The notes beneath the pieces are model-generated. The model searched no databases. It saw only the letters and a list, made by a program, of their open reading frames with translations, and was not told the origin of the DNA. A DNA stretch of 64,000 bases from Pseudomonadota bacterium (GTDB taxonomy: Bacteria > Pseudomonadota > Alphaproteobacteria > UBA2136 > JAPKEQ01): assembly GCA_036141575.1 (NCBI GenBank), contig JAYZXF010000011.1:62001-126000 (forward strand). The letters are read 5' to 3'. Shown one piece after another: positions 41,472 through 49,041 of the stretch; the first letter of the stretch is position 1; each line of letters begins with the position of its first letter. Made by a program: the position numbers and the translations under genes.

Positions 41472-41636
41472 ATGAGTAAAAATGCAATCATTCTTGGTCT
41501 TGTCATTATTGTGGCCGTAGGAGCACTGATTTTGATAGAGGAAAGAAACGATGGACCTCTAGAAAATGCTGCCGAGTCATTCAGTGAAAGCGCTGAATCA
41601 TTTGGTGAGTCGGTTGAAAACGCCGCAGGCTCTTAA
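41472..41636 (+). CDS. 54-residue single-span membrane peptide
   Basis: MSKNAIILGLVIIVAVGALI forms one membrane span. It is followed by an acidic, Ser/Glu-rich repeat (AAESFSESAESFGESVENAA) resembling the tail of entericidin-type proteins, but without a lipobox cysteine. AAAGGATTTAT lies before the ATG. It sits between the PRC-barrel and OmpA genes and is probably in the same transcript. A second, unrelated but similar-looking peptide is encoded at 46666-46791. Confidence 0.65.
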   Translation: MSKNAIILGLVIIVAVGALILIEERNDGPLENAAESFSESAESFGESVENAAGS

Positions 41637-41671
41637 AAAATTACTACAAATTAAAAATAAGGAAATTTAAA

Positions 41672-42511
41672 ATGAAATATATGAAAACACTGATAACAAC
41701 TGGTTTTGTAAGTGCTTCTGTTATGGGTGCAGCTTTTGCTGAATCAAAATTTAACGAGTACCTTACAGAAGACTATAATAGCCTGTCGGCTCTAGAAATG
41801 CATACTACTGATCTGGACGATACACGCCATTTAAAAAACCGTGCTGTGAAAGTTGCATCTGGTCAAACAGTAGTGCCTATGGAGCTGAATCGTACTACGC
41901 TTTCAAATAGCGATTATGATGCTTTGACTGAAGCTCGTAACGATTTAAATCGTGTGCTAGATGCTGGTGCTAGAAACGAAATTCCACGCCTAGCTGCACG
42001 AGCGCAATCTAGTTTTGATTGCATGGTTATTCACTCTGAAGAACAAATGCGTAATCACAACCTTGCAAATTGCACGGAAGAATTTGTGAGCGCAATGAAA
42101 GAGTTGAATGCCATATACCCAGATCGTATTGTTAAAATGCAGTATGTTGCGACGCTGCCAACCCAAAAGAGGCCTGTTGTAAAGCCTACAACAGAACGCG
42201 TATCATTTGCTCTTGATAGCTATACGTTGGATGCCGCTGATAAGCGTGTGCTGAGTAGCATCGCAAATGATGTGAAAAACTCAAATGAACGCCATATTAA
42301 AGTGTTAGGTTTTGCCGATACCACAGGAACAGAAGCCTATAACAAATGGATTTCTGAGAAGCGTGCAGACAGTGTAGTCTCATACTTGAGTGGTCAGTTA
42401 GACGGTGAAGTTACGTTCGATACAACAGCTTTTGGTGAGAATAACCTGCCTGTTGAAACACGTGATGGTGTCGCGAACTCTAAAAACCGTATTGTAAAAA
42501 TAACGTATTAA
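41672..42511 (+). CDS. OmpA-family outer-membrane/peptidoglycan-binding protein
   Basis: A 279-residue protein. The signal peptide MKTLITTGFVSASVMGAAFA is followed by a helical middle with two cysteines (FDCMV, NCTEE). A C-terminal OmpA-like domain (about 170-279) contains FALDSYTLD, VLGFADTTGTEAYNKWISEKRA and SKNRIVKI; the Asp and Arg there correspond to the diaminopimelate-binding residues. It should link the envelope to peptidoglycan. It is the last gene before a terminator in the DUF883-to-OmpA run. Confidence 0.85.
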   Translation: MKYMKTLITTGFVSASVMGAAFAESKFNEYLTEDYNSLSALEMHTTDLDDTRHLKNRAVKVASGQTVVPMELNRTTLSNSDYDALTEARNDLNRVLDAGARNEIPRLAARAQSSFDCMVIHSEEQMRNHNLANCTEEFVSAMKELNAIYPDRIVKMQYVATLPTQKRPVVKPTTERVSFALDSYTLDAADKRVLSSIANDVKNSNERHIKVLGFADTTGTEAYNKWISEKRADSVVSYLSGQLDGEVTFDTTAFGENNLPVETRDGVANSKNRIVKITY

Positions 42512-42525
42512 TCGGTTTTTAATTT

Positions 42526-42553
42526 AAAAAGAGGGCTCCGGCCCTCTTTTTTT
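42526..42553 (+). terminator. terminator after the OmpA gene
   Basis: AAAAAGAGGGC (42526-42536), loop TCCG, GCCCTCTTTTT (42541-42551), T-run. Confidence 0.9.
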
Positions 42554-42569
42554 ACGCGTATTAAATCCA

Positions 42570-42634
42570 CTTATATTTTTTTTATAAACTATGAAATCTC
42601 TTCAACAGCATCTTTATAAGTGCCCCCTTATACT
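42570..42634 (+). promoter_or_regulatory. KdpE-box-like promoter of the DUF2383 gene
   Basis: CTTATA-TTTTT-TTTATA (42570-42586), a 42-bp gap, then TATACT (42629-42634). It aligns with the DUF883 promoter over 31 bp. Confidence 0.55.
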
Positions 42635-42667
42635 ATGAACATGGTTAACAAAAAAGGAGAACCAATA

Positions 42668-43099
42668 ATGAAAAATACAGCTAAAAAATTAAACGAATTG
42701 GTTAAGATTTGTAATGATGGTAAAGACTTTTACCGCAAAGGTGCTGAGGATGTAAATAATCCTGAGCTTAAAAATCTGTTTACGATTATGGCGAATGCTC
42801 GTGAAAAAGCTATTGACGATATGGAACCCTTCATTGACGGCCGTGGTTATGAAGTAGAAGAAAACGGAACCGTTTCAGGGACACTGCGCCAAGGGTATGC
42901 ATCTATGCAGAAGCTTTTCCGTGATGATGAAAAAGTACTGATTGAGCAGCTTGAAGAAGTAGAAGATAAAACACTTGAAGCTTTTGAAGATGCTATGCAT
43001 GACGATGTGCCACCAAACATTAATGCTGTGATTGCAAGCAACTTTACAACGTTTAAAGAGACGCACCAAACCATGCGCAACCTTAAGCAAAGTCTGTAG
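42668..43099 (+). CDS. DUF2383 four-helix-bundle protein (PA2169 family)
   Basis: A 143-residue, mostly helical protein. It starts NTAKKLNELVKICNDGKDFYRKGAEDV and has the ferritin-like bundle arrangement seen in DUF2383/PA2169-family proteins, with several Glu/His residues (DDMEPF, ALDDM-like, HDDVPP, KETHQ). Members are stress- or stationary-phase-associated, and metal binding is unproven. AAGGAGAACC precedes ATG 42668. It is a single gene with its own KdpE-box-like promoter and a terminator. Confidence 0.78.
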   Translation: MKNTAKKLNELVKICNDGKDFYRKGAEDVNNPELKNLFTIMANAREKAIDDMEPFIDGRGYEVEENGTVSGTLRQGYASMQKLFRDDEKVLIEQLEEVEDKTLEAFEDAMHDDVPPNINAVIASNFTTFKETHQTMRNLKQSL

Positions 43100-43112
43100 T
43101 GTTTGCCACCCC

Positions 43113-43141
43113 AAAAAACGCGCCGAAAGGCGCGTTTTTTT
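43113..43141 (+). terminator. bidirectional terminator with GAAA loop
   Basis: AAAAAACGCGCC (43113-43124), GAAA, GGCGCGTTTTTT (43129-43140). It serves the DUF2383 gene and the leftward mgtC-like gene. Confidence 0.92.
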
Positions 43142-43147
43142 TATGGT

Positions 43148-43639
43148 TTAATCGCTTGGTTCTTTATCGCTTTCACCCGTAATTTTTTTGCGGATAACTC
43201 CAAAACCGATAAGCGTGAACAAAACAATTATTGTTATCATTATAGCCGGTAAAAAAAGCCCAAACCCGCAAAACAATCCAATACAACCTGAGACCCAAAT
43301 ACTTGTACCCGTGGCTGTACCAGTTACATCAGCACTACCCTGTTTAATAATCGCACCAGCTGCGACAAAACCAATGCCTGTAAGCACACCTGCAACGACT
43401 TTAGCAACATCAAATTTAAGCGTATCAGCGTAAAACTGCATCATATAACCAACTTCAAGTGTTAGAATGCCAAGACCTGAAGCCCCTAAGCAAATAAACA
43501 TGTAAGCTCTAAAATCAATCGGTTTATTTTTATAATCACGATCTAACCCAAGGAGTAATCCTAAAAAGGCGGCTAAAACAAGCCTTATCGCCATATCGCT
43601 TGCACTGAGGCTATAAGTTTCAAAAAGTGTTTCAATCAT
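43148..43639 (-). CDS. MgtC/SapB family membrane protein
   Basis: A 163-residue protein with four to five membrane spans. Family blocks are RLVLAAFLGLLLGLDRDYKNKPIDFRAYMFICLG (N-terminal) and GVLTGIGFVAAGAIIKQG (about 85-103). The C-terminal ACT-like domain found in virulence MgtC is lacking. MgtC proteins are linked to Mg2+ limitation, acid and membrane-potential stress. The gene lies 3 bp downstream of the KdpE-like gene, so it is transcribed with the two-component system, unlike the usual kdp order. Confidence 0.85.
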   Translation of the reverse strand: MIETLFETYSLSASDMAIRLVLAAFLGLLLGLDRDYKNKPIDFRAYMFICLGASGLGILTLEVGYMMQFYADTLKFDVAKVVAGVLTGIGFVAAGAIIKQGSADVTGTATGTSIWVSGCIGLFCGFGLFLPAIMITIIVLFTLIGFGVIRKKITGESDKEPSD

Positions 43640-43642
43640 AAT

Positions 43643-44353
43643 TTAGTCCTTTTTTACAATCGCAAATTTATAGCCTATACCCTGTTCGGTTAATAAATAA
43701 GCAGGGGTGTTGGGGTCTTGCTCAATTTTTTTACGAAGCTGGCCCATATAAACCCGTAAATACTGGCTGTCGTCAGCGTAACCTGCACCCCAAACTTCTT
43801 TAAGAAGTTGGCGGTGGGTAATCACTTTTCCAGCATTAATCGCAAGGTATTTTAAAAGATTAAATTCTTTAGGAGAAAGTTTAATTTTTTCACCATCAAT
43901 CGTCACTGTGCGTGAAGGAAGGTCAATATGCAGTGGGCCACTTTCAATGGTTGTGTCGCCAGCATTTTCTTCCTGAGCAACGCGGCGCAAAATACTGCCT
44001 ACACGGGCAATCAGCTCATCCACGCCAAAAGGTTTCACCATATAATCATCTGCGCCACGGTCCAAAGCTTTTACTTTTTCGTCTTCACCGTCACGGACTG
44101 AAAGCACTAAAATGGGGACCGATGTCCACTCTCGGACCTTCACAATTACATCTTGACCATCAAGTTTTGGAAGACCTAAATCCAGAATCACCATGTCGGG
44201 TTTAATCGCTGCTACGAGCCGTACAGCTTCAGCACCATCTTCGGCTTCTTCTACGGCAAAGCCATTGGCTTTGAGGCTTACGCGTAAGAATTTACGAATT
44301 TGCGCTTCGTCGTCTACAATCAGTATTTTGGGTTTTATGATGCTGTCATTCAT
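43643..44353 (-). CDS. KdpE-like OmpR/PhoB-family response regulator
   Basis: A 236-residue regulator. The receiver domain has DDEAQIRKFLR at the N-terminus and phospho-acceptor Asp58 in MVILDLGLPKLDG; switch Lys is in DDYMVKPFG. The winged helix (about 138-232) includes LSPKEFNLLKYLAINAGKVITHRQLLKEVWG and ends in the HLRVYMGQLRKKIE-type KdpE helix (here YLRVYMGQLRKKIE). Both halves look intact, so it should bind DNA. Its start overlaps the kinase stop by 8 bp. TTTATA-N5-TTTACA sites in the region are its likely targets. Confidence 0.87.
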   Translation of the reverse strand: MNDSIIKPKILIVDDEAQIRKFLRVSLKANGFAVEEAEDGAEAVRLVAAIKPDMVILDLGLPKLDGQDVIVKVREWTSVPILVLSVRDGEDEKVKALDRGADDYMVKPFGVDELIARVGSILRRVAQEENAGDTTIESGPLHIDLPSRTVTIDGEKIKLSPKEFNLLKYLAINAGKVITHRQLLKEVWGAGYADDSQYLRVYMGQLRKKIEQDPNTPAYLLTEQGIGYKFAIVKKD

Positions 44354-46577
44354 ACTCTACATGCTCCTTTGGTAAAAACAATTGGAAAACGGCGCCTAAT
44401 GTTCCGTCTTTACGGTTAAAGGCTTTTATACTGCCACTATGGGCTTCCATAATACCGTGCGCAATAGCAAGGCCAAGGCCTGTGCCTGTTTGGCTGTCCT
44501 GCTTTTCTGCGCGGTAGAATTTGTCAAATAAATGGCTAATGGCGTTTTCATCTAGGCCCTTACCATTATCAATCACGCTGATAAAAACACCACCTGATTT
44601 TTCTGGCTCAATTTGAAGGGTAATTTCAGCAGATTTGCCAGCATACTTAAGGGCATTATCAACAAGGTTAAACAGAACTTGACCCAATAAAACGGGATCA
44701 ACATATACTGTAACATCGTCGCCGAGCATAGTGCTAACCTGCATATTATGTGTCGATGCAATCCCCTTAAAGCGTCCCAGAGTGTTATGTGCCATTTCTA
44801 GCAAGGGATGCCACCCTTGTTTGAGAGACAAAGCTCCTGCTTCAATTTTTGAAATATCCAATATATTGCTAATAAATTGGTTAAGGCGATTTGCTTCGTT
44901 GATTGCGCTATCAATGAGATCATCTCGATCCTCCTTATCGATGGAATCACCGTAAGATTTTACCGTTGATAAAGACCCTACAATGCCCACAAGTGGTGTT
45001 TTAAGGTCATGAGAAATAGAGGAGAGTAGAGCACTACGCAATTTTTCGCGCTCATTTGCAATAAGCGTTTCTTGTATAGTTTTTTCAAGCGTATAACGCT
45101 CTGCTAAAGAAATGGTAATTTTTGTCAGCTTATCAATAAGCGCTTTTTGCTTGAACGCTTCGTTTTTATCTTTTTCATCAAATATAACAATTCCTAAAGG
45201 CTGCTTCTCCGTTTCAAATATCCAAGTCACTGCGTTTTGTATCGACTTTTGATTTTGCTTGAGAAGCGCATTCTCAATTTCATGTCTGCGTTCTTCGGTT
45301 AAAATTTCTTCATAAGGGCCGTAGTACTCAAATTGCTGCTCAGGCGTTAATACACAGACCGTATTTTTAAGGCTAAGGTCGTTTTTAAGAGTTTTATGAA
45401 AAATGTCTAAGACAGCAGAGCTGGTTTGAGTGTTTACAAGTTTATTGAGGTAATCAGATAAAATAGTATGTTCACGTGTTTGTGTGATTTGAAAGTGCGT
45501 TGTTTTACGGAGCGCCGCGTGGGTCAATACATTGACAAGAATTGAGCAAAAGACGAAGACAATGGCAATGGCAATGTCACTGAACTCATTAATTAAAAAT
45601 GTATGGAGTGGCTTCATAAAAAAGAAGTTATAGGCAAGGTAAGCCATAAAGCCACTCATAAGGCCTGCATATAAACCTGTAAAAAGCGCAACAGAAACCA
45701 TGCCCGTCATGTAAACAAGAGCATTGAGTGCAGGAATTGTTTGGAAGTTTTTCTCCAGGATGTGAAGCACAAAAGTACAAATAAATACTGTTAAAATTGA
45801 TATACAAGTGTCAAAAAAAATGGTTTTTAATTTGGCTGATTTAAACCTTTCTGTAAGCTCAGAAAAGTAACTTTTGGCATTAGGGTTTGATACAGTTGCA
45901 TGTTGCACTGCATGCTCTAAAGCAAATGATAGAGCAATTTGCCGATTATGCTCGGTCCATTCAGGTTGAACAAATGTTTTAATGTGTTCTTGAATGATGG
46001 GGTATCTTTTTAAAGGGAGCCTTTTAAAAGTTTTTGTTGCTGTTAAAACGGATGTATCTACTATCTCAATTTTATCCGCGGATAGCACAGTACTCCGAAA
46101 CAAAAGCTGTGATGTACTCAGAGTGAAAGGTTTAGAATAGCTTGTTGCTACACCCTCAATTTGAAACGTATCTAAGCAGGCATATACGTCAATACCAGCC
46201 TCTAAAAGAGAATCTATGACCGTTATGCGCTCTTTTACGGTGTCGCAACCTTGAGGGATAAGTGTGCCAATAGCAACAATATTGGGCTTTGCTTCTATTA
46301 ACCCGTCTAAAGCCTCTGGATTGGATAAAACATCTTCATGAGCCAGCCTTTCGAGGGACTGATTCATGTTTTTGAGCATGCGGTTTACTGTTGTTTTGTG
46401 CGCGTGATAATTTGGATTTAGTGAGGAAACATAGACTGTTTCTCCAGACTCATAGCGTTCAGTCACTTCATTCAGCATCTGCAGAACTTTACCAGAGTGC
46501 GGCATAACACCAATGAAAAGCTTGAAAAGCCCTTTTGGGCTGTGCTCAATGTCGGTGTTTTTAGAAAACTCTGCCAT
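44346..46577 (-). CDS. KdpD-like sensor histidine kinase with degenerate N-terminal domain
   Basis: A 743-residue kinase. The first ~210 residues follow the KdpD N-terminal domain (GLFKLFIGVMPHSGKVLQML) but have lost the Walker A GxxxxGKT and the Walker B DELAHTNAPG. Four close-packed membrane spans (about 250-345) follow, then a GAF-like segment. The kinase core has SSISHDLKTPLVG with phospho-acceptor His523, NLVDNALKYAG, DNGKGLD and TGTGLGLAIAHG. It should phosphorylate the KdpE-like partner. CATATT at 46584-46589 would begin transcription on ATG 46577, a leaderless start. Confidence 0.85.
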   Translation of the reverse strand: MAEFSKNTDIEHSPKGLFKLFIGVMPHSGKVLQMLNEVTERYESGETVYVSSLNPNYHAHKTTVNRMLKNMNQSLERLAHEDVLSNPEALDGLIEAKPNIVAIGTLIPQGCDTVKERITVIDSLLEAGIDVYACLDTFQIEGVATSYSKPFTLSTSQLLFRSTVLSADKIEIVDTSVLTATKTFKRLPLKRYPIIQEHIKTFVQPEWTEHNRQIALSFALEHAVQHATVSNPNAKSYFSELTERFKSAKLKTIFFDTCISILTVFICTFVLHILEKNFQTIPALNALVYMTGMVSVALFTGLYAGLMSGFMAYLAYNFFFMKPLHTFLINEFSDIAIAIVFVFCSILVNVLTHAALRKTTHFQITQTREHTILSDYLNKLVNTQTSSAVLDIFHKTLKNDLSLKNTVCVLTPEQQFEYYGPYEEILTEERRHEIENALLKQNQKSIQNAVTWIFETEKQPLGIVIFDEKDKNEAFKQKALIDKLTKITISLAERYTLEKTIQETLIANEREKLRSALLSSISHDLKTPLVGIVGSLSTVKSYGDSIDKEDRDDLIDSAINEANRLNQFISNILDISKIEAGALSLKQGWHPLLEMAHNTLGRFKGIASTHNMQVSTMLGDDVTVYVDPVLLGQVLFNLVDNALKYAGKSAEITLQIEPEKSGGVFISVIDNGKGLDENAISHLFDKFYRAEKQDSQTGTGLGLAIAHGIMEAHSGSIKAFNRKDGTLGAVFQLFLPKEHVEYE

Positions 46578-46583
46578 ACATGT

Positions 46584-46616
46584 AATATGGCAATAAAAGT
46601 GTAAAAAAACTATAAA
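46584..46616 (-). promoter_or_regulatory. KdpE-box-like site overlapping the kdpDE-like promoter
   Basis: On the minus strand TTTATA-GTTTT-TTTACA (46616-46600), then 10 bp, then -10-like CATATT (46589-46584). This is the best match to the operator pattern, but its position over the -35 differs from the four distal sites. Autoregulation is likely. Confidence 0.6.
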
Positions 46617-46652
46617 GATTTTAACATACCTCTAAAAAGAGGCATGTTAAAA
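46617..46652 (-). terminator. long hairpin between the 41-residue gene and kdpD-like gene
   Basis: TTTTAACAT and CCTC (46619-46632) pair with GAGG and ATGTTAAAA (46639-46652) around an A-rich loop, with one mismatched base. It ends the leftward 41-residue gene and shields the kdpD-like promoter. Confidence 0.55.
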
Positions 46653-46665
46653 CCGTTAATACTGT

Positions 46666-46791
46666 TTAGTAACGCTCCCCCTGAATGCGCTCACCAGTGC
46701 GTTCAAGGTCTTCACCAAAGCCATCACCCGTATTATTTCCACCGAAATAAATCACACCTGCAACAGCTGCAACTCCAATTACAAACCACAT
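46666..46791 (-). CDS. 41-residue single-span membrane peptide
   Basis: MWFVIGVAAVAGVIYFGG is a membrane span. It is followed by NNTGDGFGEDLERTGERIQGE, a pattern like the mature part of entericidin but without a lipobox Cys. AAGGAGAAAG precedes the ATG. Its promoter has the KdpE-box-like arrangement (46829-46894), which ties it to the same regulon as the DUF883, DUF1328 and DUF2383 genes. Confidence 0.68.
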   Translation of the reverse strand: MWFVIGVAAVAGVIYFGGNNTGDGFGEDLERTGERIQGERY

Positions 46792-46828
46792 ATTCTTTCT
46801 CCTTGTTTGTTAATCTATATTGATATTC

Positions 46829-46894
46829 AGTATGGTTAAAGCCTTGTTAAAAAACGATACGGTTCTAAAAAGTGTTTTGTAAATTTTTTATAAA
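46829..46894 (-). promoter_or_regulatory. KdpE-box-like promoter of the 41-residue gene
   Basis: On the minus strand TTTATA-AAAAA-TTTACA (46894-46878), a perfect fit, then a 43-bp gap to CATACT (46834-46829). Confidence 0.62.
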
Positions 46895-46974
46895 GATATG
46901 CAAAAGGCCTGTGGTCTGATCCAAGGTGAGGGCTAATAAAAGCTGCACTGACCTCTATATGCTGGCTGACTAAA

Positions 46975-47307
46975 ATGTTTCTGAAACTGGTTGAACGTGC
47001 TGTTTGTGAGTTGAGTCGTATTTTTACAGCTAAGTTTAACGGAGAAGTTGACGTTGAAATTGAAGATAGTTTGTTTAATGGCTTACAAAAGCCTGTCGCT
47101 ATCTCAGCTGTACAGGATTTTAAGTTTAGCGAGGTGTATCCTAAGTGGTTAAACGAGGATAAATCGCAAAAGAAACGTACTGTGGAGTCTAAGAATCAGG
47201 CGAAAAACCTCTTTATCTTGCTTGAGGCCTCTTTTTTGTTTTTCTATTGTTATAACCTGTTTGTTTCCTTACCGTATTTATATGACAAAAGTTTCACTTA
47301 TTCATGA
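46975..47307 (+). CDS. doubtful hypothetical ORF
   Basis: A 110-residue frame with a Lys/Glu-rich middle and a hydrophobic C-terminus (LFILLEASFLFFYCYNLFV). It overlaps the next gene by 26 bp and has no Shine-Dalgarno. Its end covers a GAGGCCTC-T6 stretch that looks like a terminator. It may be real, but 46895-47281 could equally be non-coding; nothing else is visible there. Confidence 0.3.
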   Translation: MFLKLVERAVCELSRIFTAKFNGEVDVEIEDSLFNGLQKPVAISAVQDFKFSEVYPKWLNEDKSQKKRTVESKNQAKNLFILLEASFLFFYCYNLFVSLPYLYDKSFTYS

Positions 47308-47860
47308 TGTACAAAGCTGTACAATTTGCGAGATTGATTTGCCGTATGGCGCACGGCCAGTATTTCAGGTTCATCCTAAAGCCAAGATTTTAATTGCAGG
47401 ACAAGCGCCTGGGCGTCGTGTGCATGAAACAGGTATTCCATTTCATGATCCTAGCGGGGACCGTTTACGTGAGTGGATGGGGATAGACAAAGAAACCTTT
47501 TATAACGCAGAGAAGGTGGCAATTCTTCCTATGGGATTTTGTTATCCTGGTACGGGCAAGTCGGGAGATCTCCCACCAAGAAAAGAATGTGCAGCAGCAT
47601 GGAGGGAGAGGCTCCTTGCGTATATACCAGATATTCAGCTGACGCTCCTTATTGGTGAGTATGCACAAAAGTGGCACTTAGGTGAGGCTTATAAAGGTCA
47701 AGTGACGGCAACTGTTCAGGCTTGTCAGGAATATGCTCCGCAGTATATTCCTCTTCCACACCCTTCACCACGCAACAATATATGGCTCAAAAAGAATCTT
47801 TGGTTTGAGCGGGAAACCCTACCTGTTTTGAAAAAACGGGTACATCAGTCACTTGTTTAA
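47282..47860 (+). CDS. uracil-DNA glycosylase superfamily protein
   Basis: A 192-residue protein of the UDG fold. Motif 1 is LIAGQAPGRRVHETGIPFHDPSGDRLREW (first acid-amide region about 37-60), and the C-terminal motif 2 LPHPSPRNN (about 160-168) is the HPSP-type loop of the superfamily. The Cys-x2-Cys near the N-terminus (SCTICEI) suggests a metal or Fe-S contact, as in family 4/5 enzymes. It may excise uracil or a related base; specificity is untested. ATG 47282 (MTKVSLIHD) is preferred to the upstream hydrophobic extension. Confidence 0.8.
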   Translation: MTKVSLIHDVQSCTICEIDLPYGARPVFQVHPKAKILIAGQAPGRRVHETGIPFHDPSGDRLREWMGIDKETFYNAEKVAILPMGFCYPGTGKSGDLPPRKECAAAWRERLLAYIPDIQLTLLIGEYAQKWHLGEAYKGQVTATVQACQEYAPQYIPLPHPSPRNNIWLKKNLWFERETLPVLKKRVHQSLV

Positions 47861-47951
47861 GTGAACAAATAAAGGTCGCACACTGTCAGAAGTTGTGTTT
47901 ATATGTTCTAATGTGGGACGCTATAATAAATGTGTAGCAAGGAGAAATACA

Positions 47952-48830
47952 ATGATTGTGAATTCGTCAGCAGCAGCAAAATCATTATTAGAAGCCCTAG
48001 AAATGGTGAAATCAAATGCAGCCGTTTGGCGTGCTGTACATGTTTATATTCCTTCTATGAAAAACTCATGGGATATGATGAACCTTCAAACAGCAATTCA
48101 AAATATAAGGAAGTGCATCCCTGATCATTATATGGCTCAGGCATTCTTTTGTGAAACAGGCGATGTTTTTGTTCTGCTACGTGGCGCAAGCGCTGAGCTT
48201 ATGGCTAAGGTTCAAGAGATTACAGTTTTATCTTTGAGTAAAGGACAAGAAAGCCGTGAGGTCACGAAGACACTTTACGAGCTTGGCACTCAGTGGAGCC
48301 AGCTAAAAGAAATGGCTGCAAAAATTTCAATAGAGTCTCAAAAGTATCTTGTGGTTAAAGAAATGCCAGTAGATGAGCGCGTGAATCATGTTTTAAGCCG
48401 CACTAATATGAACTTTGTACAATCTCTTATTAAACTGAGGGAGAAGAGAAAGCATCTCCATATTTTGATTGCAGAGGATGATGATCTTTTGCAGCAATAT
48501 GTGTCTAGCATGCTGACAGATTATACACTCATTAAAGCCAGAAAAGGTGAAGACGTACTTGTAAGCTACCTGTTGAATGCTCCGGATATGGTTTTCCTTG
48601 ATATTGAACTTCCAGAAATTAATGGTCACCGCCTTCTTGAAGAAATGAAAAAAGTAGATCGTGATGTTTTTGCTGTGATGATGAGTGGCCATACGCAAAT
48701 GAAGCATGTAAAGAGAAGTATTCAATCAGGTGCCAAGGGTTTTGTTGCAAAGCCTTTCCAAAAAGAAAAGATTAAAAGTTGTGTAGAAGCTTGTGCAAAC
48801 CTAAAGGGTTTATATGCTATGTCTGGTTAA
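47952..48830 (+). CDS. receiver-domain protein with novel N-terminal domain, paralogue 1
   Basis: A 292-residue protein. Residues 1-170 form a mixed alpha/beta domain I cannot place (opens MIVNSSAAAKSLLEALEMVK, contains AQAFFCETGDVFVLLRGA). Residues 173-285 are a REC domain with IAEDDDLLQQYV, phospho-acceptor in MVFLDIELPEING, MSGH and KPFQ. No DNA-binding or enzymatic output is present. AAGGAGAA precedes ATG 47952. The closest relative in the window is the gene at 49042, which is exactly the same length. It likely acts in phosphorelay with the kinase at 49927. Confidence 0.75.
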   Translation: MIVNSSAAAKSLLEALEMVKSNAAVWRAVHVYIPSMKNSWDMMNLQTAIQNIRKCIPDHYMAQAFFCETGDVFVLLRGASAELMAKVQEITVLSLSKGQESREVTKTLYELGTQWSQLKEMAAKISIESQKYLVVKEMPVDERVNHVLSRTNMNFVQSLIKLREKRKHLHILIAEDDDLLQQYVSSMLTDYTLIKARKGEDVLVSYLLNAPDMVFLDIELPEINGHRLLEEMKKVDRDVFAVMMSGHTQMKHVKRSIQSGAKGFVAKPFQKEKIKSCVEACANLKGLYAMSG

Positions 48831-48847
48831 AACGACTTCATGAGGAC

Positions 48848-48877
48848 AGAACCGCAGCAGCGCTGCGGTTCTTTTTT
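48848..48877 (+). terminator. Rho-independent terminator
   Basis: AGAACCGCAGC (48848-48858), loop AGC, GCTGCGGTTCT (48862-48872), then T-run. Confidence 0.92.
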
Positions 48878-49041
48878 ATACAGACTTTCTAAAGGTGTGT
48901 TGGTTATGTGTCATGCTGTGATAACATGTTGAAAACTTTGTCTGTTTAAGGGCTGTTTGGAGACTGTCAGGTTTTTAGTTTTTAGTGTAAATGGATTACA
49001 ATAGGACACCATAAGGTGGTACCGAGTAAGGAGAATACGTG

